From Acinetobacter rongchengensis (GTDB lineage Bacteria; Pseudomonadota; Gammaproteobacteria; Pseudomonadales; Moraxellaceae): a stretch of DNA of 37,906 bases. Where the stretch lies: positions 1 to 37,906 of the forward strand of contig NZ_RAXT01000031.1 in NCBI RefSeq assembly GCF_003611475.1, in the 5' to 3' direction. Under the pieces are notes generated by a model. That model was not told the origin of the DNA. It ran no database searches and saw only the letters and a program-made list of their open reading frames with translations. Below are positions 32,109-37,906 of this stretch, one piece after another (position 1 is the first letter of the stretch; each line of letters starts with the position of its first letter). The position numbers and the translations under genes were made by a program.

Positions 32109-33404
32109 ATGCAAATGAAGGTTTCGACATTAAAAGCAAAATCTGCATTATTTGATGTTAACAAGATTAAAGGATCTGAAAATAAGATTCTGACAGCTAC
32201 CAAAGACATTCGCAAAGACTACGATTCTAGCCGTGGTTTTGGTTTGGCTACATTAACAGCCATAACGACATACAAAGATCCGAAACAAGGGTTTAAAAGT
32301 CGCGATGAATTTGAAAGTCTTCTATATGAAGCATTAGCTCATGGTGCTTCAGATATTTTCATTAGTCCAGATCGCCCCATCACAATGATGAAAGACTTGG
32401 AGTTATATTCGTTAACACACCGTATTATCAATCGTGATGAAGCTCTACACATCCTAAGAACGATTGCTGATGAAAATGCCTACTTAGTCCTTATTAATAA
32501 TAAGTTTATTAATAAGGCATATCGTATTCTGCAGAAAGACGCTTCAGGTAAGGAAACTCGTTATAACTTTCGTGTGAACGTATCTCGAACTTCGTATCGT
32601 GGATCTGGAGATTCTTTTCAGATAACGTTACGTACAATTTCTGGCATTCCCCCTCACTTTTCAAAAGTGGGTTTAGATGAAGATTTCATTAAAAGATCGC
32701 TACCTCACAATGGTTGCTACATCATTGGCGGAATCACTGGTTCTGGTAAAAGTACAACACTAGCTTCAAATATTCGCTATGTGTTGGAAAATAATACTCA
32801 TATTCGTGGAAATATTTTGACTCACAACGAGCCTATCGAATACGAGTATGACGCAATTGAAAGCACACACAGTATTGTTAGTCAAAGCGAAATCCCCAAT
32901 AACTTCGAGACTTTTGCGGATGCAAATAGAGAGGCGATGCGTAGACGTCCTGCTGCAGTTGAAATCGGTGAATTGCGAGATAAAGAAACAATTTCTGCAG
33001 CTCTAGAACTTTCTTTAACTGGCCACCCTGTTTTTGCAACGGTTCACGCAACCACCGTAGACAAAATTATTCCACGTATGTTGAAGCGCTTTAAGCATGA
33101 AGAACATCTTCAGGCTGCAGCTGACATTATTGGTTCAGTTTATACATTGATTGCTCAACGTCTTGTTAAAGATGTGAACGGCAAGGTATTTGCTGTAAGG
33201 GAACACTTAATTTTATCACCTCAACTGAAAGAAGAATTGCTTTTAATTGATGATATTCATGCTCAACAGAAGTTTATTCGAGAGTTAATGATTAATTCTG
33301 ATGGTTCAGATCCAAACATCAGTAAGAGTTTCAGGAAACAAGCTGACGATCTACTCAAAGCTGGTCGTTTGCATGAAGACTACTATTACAAACTGATTTA
33401 TTAA
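32109..33404 (+). CDS. dotB: DotB (TraJ) secretion ATPase, VirB11/PilT-like
   Basis: A 431-residue hexameric ATPase that docks on the type IVB channel. Walker A GGITGSGKSTTL is near residues 205-216; an acidic box NEPIEYEYD follows at about 241-249; Walker B-like AVEIGELRD is near 278-286; and the His box GHPVFATVHAT is near 303-313. These motifs and the order place it firmly in the DotB/TraJ/PilT family. It is a little longer than Legionella DotB (377) at the N terminus. GGAAG precedes the ATG. The stop is ten bases before icmT. Confidence 0.93.
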   Translation: MQMKVSTLKAKSALFDVNKIKGSENKILTATKDIRKDYDSSRGFGLATLTAITTYKDPKQGFKSRDEFESLLYEALAHGASDIFISPDRPITMMKDLELYSLTHRIINRDEALHILRTIADENAYLVLINNKFINKAYRILQKDASGKETRYNFRVNVSRTSYRGSGDSFQITLRTISGIPPHFSKVGLDEDFIKRSLPHNGCYIIGGITGSGKSTTLASNIRYVLENNTHIRGNILTHNEPIEYEYDAIESTHSIVSQSEIPNNFETFADANREAMRRRPAAVEIGELRDKETISAALELSLTGHPVFATVHATTVDKIIPRMLKRFKHEEHLQAAADIIGSVYTLIAQRLVKDVNGKVFAVREHLILSPQLKEELLLIDDIHAQQKFIRELMINSDGSDPNISKSFRKQADDLLKAGRLHEDYYYKLIY

Positions 33405-33413
33405 GAGGCGAAT

Positions 33414-33683
33414 ATGGATGATCAATATGCACACTGGTCGCAATTTAGATTAAATCTAATCCTATGGGGCGGTTTAAACGGATATTTGTTTATACCTTTT
33501 CTAGCTGTTGTTATTAAGTTTTCCTTGTTCAAACTTATGCTTTTCATCGGCTTGATAGTAGCAACATTGGTTATTGAAAAAGTATTTAAATACAAATACA
33601 GCTATATCCCCTCTGCTCTTAGACGCTTAGTTTTTGGGGGCAATAAATACACTAGACGCGGTAGAAGACGTTACTCGTTGTAA
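33414..33683 (+). CDS. icmT: IcmT (TraK)-like membrane protein
   Basis: An 89-residue protein: an N-terminal HWSQF motif, two close hydrophobic helices (about 20-35 and 37-55), then YSYIPSALRRLVFGGNKYTRRGRRR. IcmT of Legionella (86 residues) and IncI TraK share the N-terminal His-Trp, hydrophobic middle and the PxALRR-basic tail. It follows dotB by ten bases, as traK follows traJ, and its AAGAGG ribosome site overlaps the dotB stop. It is needed for transfer or secretion in known systems, with an unclear mechanism. Confidence 0.78.
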   Translation: MDDQYAHWSQFRLNLILWGGLNGYLFIPFLAVVIKFSLFKLMLFIGLIVATLVIEKVFKYKYSYIPSALRRLVFGGNKYTRRGRRRYSL

Positions 33684-33709
33684 ATCTTGAAAAATTGAAA
33701 GGTAAACTT

Positions 33710-34816
33710 ATGAAAAATACTCAAAATGAAAAACCAGCGATTGAAGAACGTTATATTGTTCTAGGTATTGATGATGGACATGGCGGTACAAAGCTTTATG
33801 CTGGTCTAGATCAAGATGGAAATGAAATCAAACTGACTATTCCTAGTATTGCTTATTCAGGAAAAGTCCTCACTGGCGAAGAGGATTCTACTGACTATTA
33901 TGTGGTTAAAGTAAATGAAAACTTTTATACAGTTGGTAAGAAGATCAATAGTAGTGTTCCTCTGGATACCAGAACAGACGAATACCCGACATCTGAATAT
34001 AACAAGGCACTAATACACCAGGCAATTAAGGCCTATATTGACCATATCGGAACATATGATGGTAGAGCGTTTGCAATCGCTACTTCACTTCCTGTTAGTC
34101 GCTATTACACACCTGAAAAAACCAAAAACATGCCACTTATTGATATGAAAACTAATTTTCTACTCAATGGTGATGTTTGCTTCAACTTAAAAGATCATAA
34201 AGCTGGTAAACCGCTTAATATCATTAAAAGACATATTGTTAAATGTGAAGCTCAAACAGCTTATTTTAATGAGATTATTGATGTACACGGAAACGGTTCA
34301 GAAGATAGTGATCTTTTAATAAGTTCTGAATGTGCTGTAATCGATATTGGCGGTAAAACCACTGATATTGTAGTCACATTAGATGGAGGAAACATGCTTG
34401 ATGGCCATCGTTCTACATCACGTAACCTTGGTATTCTTACCATCTATGAACGAATCACTAGCTTAATTCTTGAATCTGGCTATAAAACAGTTAACGCTAA
34501 CTGGCTAGATTTCGCACTAAAATCTGGAACTTATGGTATAGGATCTCAAGCCAAAGATATTACAGGTTTAATTCAGCAAGCTAAAAACGAATTCATGATC
34601 GAATTAAATAACTTTATCTCTAAACAGATCGGTGGAGGCGATGATTTAGCATTAGTATTATTTTGTGGAGGCGGTGCAGCTTTTCTTGAAAAAGAGATTA
34701 AAGAAAAGTACGACTTACCGAACGTAAGAATCGCTGAATCACCAGAGTACGCCAATGCTAAAGGTTTATATAAGTTAGCTAAATACATGTATAAAATGTA
34801 CGCAGAAATCAAATGA
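33710..34816 (+). CDS. parM: ParM/StbA-type actin-like segregation protein
   Basis: A 368-residue actin-fold ATPase that forms filaments to push plasmid copies apart. The first phosphate loop is LGIDDGHGGTKLY (residues about 17-29), the second AVIDIGGKTTDIVV (about 207-220), and the adenosine motif VLFCGGGAAFLEKEI (about 312-326). I use the ATG at 33710 with GAAAGG seven bases upstream, not the TTG at 33695. It overlaps its probable partner by four bases (ATGA) and lies only 27 bases after icmT, so it may be transcribed with the transfer cluster. Confidence 0.85.
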   Translation: MKNTQNEKPAIEERYIVLGIDDGHGGTKLYAGLDQDGNEIKLTIPSIAYSGKVLTGEEDSTDYYVVKVNENFYTVGKKINSSVPLDTRTDEYPTSEYNKALIHQAIKAYIDHIGTYDGRAFAIATSLPVSRYYTPEKTKNMPLIDMKTNFLLNGDVCFNLKDHKAGKPLNIIKRHIVKCEAQTAYFNEIIDVHGNGSEDSDLLISSECAVIDIGGKTTDIVVTLDGGNMLDGHRSTSRNLGILTIYERITSLILESGYKTVNANWLDFALKSGTYGIGSQAKDITGLIQQAKNEFMIELNNFISKQIGGGDDLALVLFCGGGAAFLEKEIKEKYDLPNVRIAESPEYANAKGLYKLAKYMYKMYAEIK

Positions 34817-35640
34817 CAGATTCAAACTACATACAACTATCCTATCAATTAATTCACTTAACAAGAGAAGATCTTGATGTGATTAGTAATGTTAATAGAA
34901 ATCTACCAGGTCTAGACTTAAACGCTTTTAGTTTAAGTCTGCTGTATTTAGGATTTATCTTTTGTACTGACAAGCAGAAGATTTTTCTAAATGCGCCAGT
35001 GCAAAATGAAATAGACGAGACGTTTGCACAGCCTGTACGAATGAAAATAGATAAAAATGCAAATCAAAAACTATTTAATTCAATTAAAAAACATCCTCAA
35101 GGAAAGCTTCGTAGAAATTACATAACTGCTGTTTTACATGCTGGTATAGCGGTTCTAATTGAGCTTTCATACCTTTATAAGTTGTATGAAGTTAATGAGG
35201 ATATGGCAAGCCTATATTCTGTCAATTCTTTCCTATTAAGGTTTGGCTTAAGTACTTGTGTTGAAACATACACCAAGTTTAATACTGCTTACTATGTGTA
35301 CGATATTGAATATCTTGAAAAAAAGTATCTTGATCATATATCCATACAAATACCAGAAAGTAGTAAGGAGCAAATTGAACAATCACCTAAAAAGCCCGTA
35401 ACTAATTCTATCAAGAGCAAGGAGGTTCCTGTTCAAAAAGCAGTTAAGATAAAGGAAGCTAAACATACTGAACATAAAAACATTCAGGACCACTCCCCTA
35501 CCGTTGAAACATCTCAAAATACCGAAACGTCCGAAATTAACAATGCTAAACCAAGTCAAAACGTATCTGAATCAAAACCAGTAACCAATCCAAGTAGTTC
35601 GGATTGGCTTAACCAGACTTTTAATCCAGATCTATTATAA
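34813..35640 (+). CDS. parR: probable ParR/StbB-like partner of ParM
   Basis: A 275-residue protein with a segment at about residues 77-118 (VRMKIDKNANQKLFNSIKK, then LRRNYITAVLHAGIAVLI) that looks like a ribbon-helix-helix DNA-binding fold. The C-terminal third is low-complexity, charged and Pro/Ser/Asn-rich, ending SSSDWLNQTFNPDLL, which may be the ParM-contact tail. Four-base overlap with parM, and position, support the pairing. It is longer than classical ParR (about 120 residues). Function is inferred; a different adaptor is possible. A strong terminator follows the stop directly. Confidence 0.6.
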   Translation: MTDSNYIQLSYQLIHLTREDLDVISNVNRNLPGLDLNAFSLSLLYLGFIFCTDKQKIFLNAPVQNEIDETFAQPVRMKIDKNANQKLFNSIKKHPQGKLRRNYITAVLHAGIAVLIELSYLYKLYEVNEDMASLYSVNSFLLRFGLSTCVETYTKFNTAYYVYDIEYLEKKYLDHISIQIPESSKEQIEQSPKKPVTNSIKSKEVPVQKAVKIKEAKHTEHKNIQDHSPTVETSQNTETSEINNAKPSQNVSESKPVTNPSSSDWLNQTFNPDLL

Positions 35641-35666
35641 AAAAAACCGGCAATGCCGGTTTTTTT
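35641..35666. terminator. strong bidirectional terminator between convergent partition operons
   Basis: A6, stem ACCGGCA (35646-35652), one-base loop region, TGCCGGT (35654-35660), T6. Symmetric A/T tracts let it end both the parM-parR transcript from the left and the parA-parB transcript from the right. Confidence 0.9.
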
Positions 35667-35685
35667 CATTCAAAGTTTTGAAACT

Positions 35686-36747
35686 TCAATCATTCAAGCT
35701 CTTAAAAAACTCTTCAATTTTTCTAGCTTTCTCTTCTGTAATATCTGCATCCAAGGCTACTCGCAACTTAAGTACACTCTTACCTTTGGTACCACATTCA
35801 GAACTCATAGAACCAAATTTAACGCCCTTATCTGTCTTAAAATCGAATTTAATCTTACTCGGTTGTTCTTCAGTAGTAGCTTCTTCAGTTTTTTCAGGCT
35901 TAGTCGCCTTATTTGCTTTTTCTTCTTCACTCAAAATAGCTATAAATCCTTTATGACGCTTGCCCGTGGATTTAAATTCTTCAACGTATTTATCCCATTC
36001 TGGTCTTAACAAGTCGAAAATTGCTTTTTCAGTTTTAGTTTCTAAAGCTTTATTTATTGCGGTATTCACTTCTTGAGCAATATATCCAGAAATTAGCTCA
36101 GGATCTTCGTTCAAAGAGTCCAAAATGAACTCAGGTAAGTCTAGAATATATTTGAGACGGAAATACTTCGACTTATCAATCGCAAATTTTTCAGTAACAA
36201 ATTCATAACTTTCAAAAGGATAACCAAACTCTTCACATAATTGCTTGATTTTTAATATGCTTTCAAAATCTGAAAGATTTTGTCTAGCAGTATTATCCAA
36301 TAAAGCTGTTATAGCAGCTTTATCATCATTCATAGATGTTTTAACTAAAGCAGTAATTCTCTTGAGCTTTAAAATCTCTTTAATTGCTCTAAAACGTCTC
36401 TCACCAGCAATTAACTCGTAACGATTACCCTTCTGTCGAACTGTAATCGGGTTAATTTGTCCATTAGTTTCTATATCAGCAGCCAAAATTGGCAACTTCT
36501 CATATACACGTTTATTCATGATACGTGGTTGATAAGGTGATGGATCAATTAAATCAATGTCGATTGATTCTAAATGAGATCCGCTAACAATATTTTTTGT
36601 TTCTCGCTTAGCTAGTGGGTTAAGACTCCCCTCTTCTATGGTTGGAGTCGCTGTATTTTCTTTTACATCAGTAACTTGAGCATCACTCCCTGTTGCATTA
36701 GCAACAGATGTTTTTTTCATGCTTTTTACTTTATCTTTAAAGTTCAT
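35686..36747 (-). CDS. parB: ParB-family centromere-binding protein
   Basis: A 353-residue DNA-binding CTPase-type ParB. The conserved box I IDLIDPSPYQPRI is at residues about 65-77, box II YELIAGERRFRAIKE at about 108-122, and a helix-turn-helix region follows (about 150-200). The C terminus is a lysine/glutamate-rich linker and dimer domain. It lies nine bases after parA, with AAGGTG before its ATG. The tandem palindromes upstream of parA are its likely centromere. Confidence 0.9.
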   Translation of the reverse strand: MNFKDKVKSMKKTSVANATGSDAQVTDVKENTATPTIEEGSLNPLAKRETKNIVSGSHLESIDIDLIDPSPYQPRIMNKRVYEKLPILAADIETNGQINPITVRQKGNRYELIAGERRFRAIKEILKLKRITALVKTSMNDDKAAITALLDNTARQNLSDFESILKIKQLCEEFGYPFESYEFVTEKFAIDKSKYFRLKYILDLPEFILDSLNEDPELISGYIAQEVNTAINKALETKTEKAIFDLLRPEWDKYVEEFKSTGKRHKGFIAILSEEEKANKATKPEKTEEATTEEQPSKIKFDFKTDKGVKFGSMSSECGTKGKSVLKLRVALDADITEEKARKIEEFFKSLND

Positions 36748-36756
36748 ATCAGCACC

Positions 36757-37593
36757 TTATAATTTTTTGTATTCAGAAACCATTAGATCTACAAGTTGAT
36801 TAATTGCTTGTTTTGCTGGTGTTTCTTTTCCAGCATCCAGATCAAATACGGAACACTTAACATATGATGCTTGACTAAAAACCGTAGCATTTGGAATACA
36901 GATTAATTCCTTATTTACCAGTTTTTCTTGCAATTTTGGTTGAGCATATTCATTGCGAATATCTTCAGCCAAGGTAAGATCCACTGTATTACGCTTGTTA
37001 TAAAAGTTTAGTACTGGCGATAGAATTTTTAAATCTGGATTGCTTGTCTCTAAGTCATCCATAGAGTTAAGTATATCTTCCAAACCCTGAATACTGTATT
37101 CACCCTGTAATGGAATTAATAAACTGTTTGATGCTAACAAAGCATTAAAAGTTAGAGTTTCCATTCGCGGTGGACAATCTAACAAAATAAAGTCGAAATC
37201 CCCTTTTATCTTTCTTAATACACTTCTAATAATTTCATTAGGAACTGGACTAGAACGCTGAATATTGATTTCAACATCACGAATGTTATTAGCACAAGCA
37301 ATCAAAGACACATTTTCAAAGTTGGTTTTATCTGGACCTTGTATAACATCGTGAATGTTAATTGTTTTATAGTTTTCAAAAATATCTTTTAGAGTGCCAT
37401 CTATATCGTTAATATCTGGAACATTTGAAATATGTTTTGTTGCATTACGTTGGCTATCTAAGTCGATTACTAAAACCGTATAACCTAATTTTCCAAGCTT
37501 AGCAGCACAATTCACCGTAGATGTTGTTTTGCCCACACCACCTTTAAAGTGGATGCTTGTACAAATATAAGTTTTTCCTGAGTTCTTTTCCAT
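36757..37593 (-). CDS. parA: ParA-family partition ATPase
   Basis: A 278-residue Walker-type ATPase that positions plasmids over the nucleoid. The deviant Walker A motif KGGVGKTTST lies at residues about 17-26; Walker A' VLVIDLDSQRNATKH at about 40-54; Walker B DFILLDCPPRMETL at about 130-143. It has no N-terminal helix-turn-helix, so it is the short form, and autoregulation by ParB is more likely than by ParA. GAAAGGTG precedes the ATG. The parA-parB operon is convergent with parM-parR. Confidence 0.93.
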   Translation of the reverse strand: MEKNSGKTYICTSIHFKGGVGKTTSTVNCAAKLGKLGYTVLVIDLDSQRNATKHISNVPDINDIDGTLKDIFENYKTINIHDVIQGPDKTNFENVSLIACANNIRDVEINIQRSSPVPNEIIRSVLRKIKGDFDFILLDCPPRMETLTFNALLASNSLLIPLQGEYSIQGLEDILNSMDDLETSNPDLKILSPVLNFYNKRNTVDLTLAEDIRNEYAQPKLQEKLVNKELICIPNATVFSQASYVKCSVFDLDAGKETPAKQAINQLVDLMVSEYKKL

Positions 37594-37730
37594 TTTTCAA
37601 TCACCTTTCAAGTAAAGTCAAACAATACAATATTTGAAAAATATTTAAAATACTTTTTCACTTTATTTTTAATATATTTCAACTTTTTCAATCTATATGC
37701 CTAACATGTGTCCATATCTTATGTGTTTTT
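37594..37730 (-). promoter_or_regulatory. parA promoter region
   Basis: AT-rich leader of the parA-parB operon between the start codon and the repeat array. It contains CTTTTTCACTTT at 37653-37664, resembling the direct repeats at 29781-29818. The ribosome site GAAAGGTG is just upstream of the ATG. A clear promoter pair is not chosen. Confidence 0.4.
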
Positions 37731-37906
37731 CATTATCAGACTGATAACAGCTTTAGATTCCTTGGCGTGGATTTTTTCATTATCAGACTGATAACAGCTT
37801 TAGATCCCTTGGCGTGGTTTTTTACATTATCAGACTGATAACAGCTTTAGATTTTTAATCGTGGATTTTTTCATTATCAGACTGATAACAGCTTTAGATT
37901 TTTAAT
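37731..37906. repeat. 47-bp tandem repeats with 15-bp palindromes (centromere or iterons)
   Basis: Four copies begin at 37731, 37778, 37825 and 37872, exactly 47 bases apart; the fourth is cut by the window edge. Each holds an invariant 28-base core with the perfect palindrome TTATCAGACTGATAA (37733-37747, 37780-37794, 37827-37841, 37874-37888) followed by CAGCTTTAGAT. The other 19 bases vary (CCTTGGCGTGG in two, TTTAATCGTGG in one). The position upstream of parA suggests a ParB-binding centromere; replication iterons are the alternative, since the sequence beyond the window is unseen. Confidence 0.75.

Noticed and set aside
37731..37906. CRISPR-like array of direct repeats
   Set aside because: The sequence between repeat cores is nearly identical from copy to copy and only 19 bases long, there are no cas genes, and the core is a protein-binding type palindrome.
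1..37906. tRNA or rRNA genes
   Set aside because: I saw no cloverleaf-like sequence with a CCA end or conserved rRNA segments in either strand.

Overview
The window looks like part of a large conjugative resistance plasmid from Acinetobacter. The backbone is AT-rich with short, tightly spaced genes. It carries a complete-looking core of an IncI/Dot-Icm-type (type IVB, MPF-I) conjugation apparatus, two partition systems and a GC-rich sul2/ISCR2 resistance insert. This combination resembles the large A. baumannii conjugative plasmids of the pAB3/pA297-3 kind. That assignment comes from general knowledge of those plasmids, not from a database search. No chromosomal housekeeping gene is present except a stub of glmM carried by the ISCR2 unit.

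Layout. 1-3.6 kb: small backbone genes of unknown function, the first resembling DUF4942 proteins. 3.65-6.88 kb: GC-rich island with sul2 (sulfonamide-insensitive dihydropteroate synthase), a truncated glmM and ISCR2; it appears to interrupt a backbone gene whose 3' remnant lies at 6.88-7.01 kb. 7.0-8.3 kb: promoter-rich spacer and two small genes. 8.35-13.9 kb: a minus-strand operon of unknown genes ending in a membrane metallopeptidase with an HELSH motif; it includes a small gene cut by an in-frame amber codon. 14.2-14.5 kb: a small plus-strand gene that appears frameshifted. 14.6-29.7 kb: a minus-strand transfer operon read from right to left: tyrosine-recombinase-like gene, dotJ-like, dotI, dotH, dotG, dotF, dotE, dotP, dotN-like, an unknown 400-aa gene, dotO, dotL. 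29.7-30.8 kb: very AT-rich divergent regulatory region. 30.8-33.7 kb: plus-strand dotD, dotC, dotB, icmT. 33.7-35.6 kb: ParM-like actin and its probable ParR partner. 35.7-37.6 kb: convergent parA-parB. 37.73 kb to the end: 47-bp tandem repeats, each carrying a 15-bp palindrome, upstream of parA.

How the parts fit. The two transfer clusters together supply the outer-membrane core (DotC, DotD, DotH), the envelope-spanning and inner-membrane parts (DotG, DotF, DotI/J, DotE, DotP, IcmT), the ATPases DotB and DotO, and the coupling protein DotL. A DotA/TraY homologue, a DotM/TrbA homologue and a relaxase are not seen here and should lie elsewhere on the plasmid. ParM/ParR and ParA/ParB would stabilise inheritance.

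The most unusual signal is not a gene. The hexamer CGCCGT (or ACGGCG) occurs about every 440 bp, in both orientations and in several reading frames, from 7.2 to 26.1 kb, then vanishes for the remaining 11.8 kb. Other points of interest are a tyrosine recombinase at the head of the transfer operon, a DotC with no signal peptide, a palindrome GGTATATACC repeated between genes, two small genes each broken by one change, and the 47-bp phased repeats.
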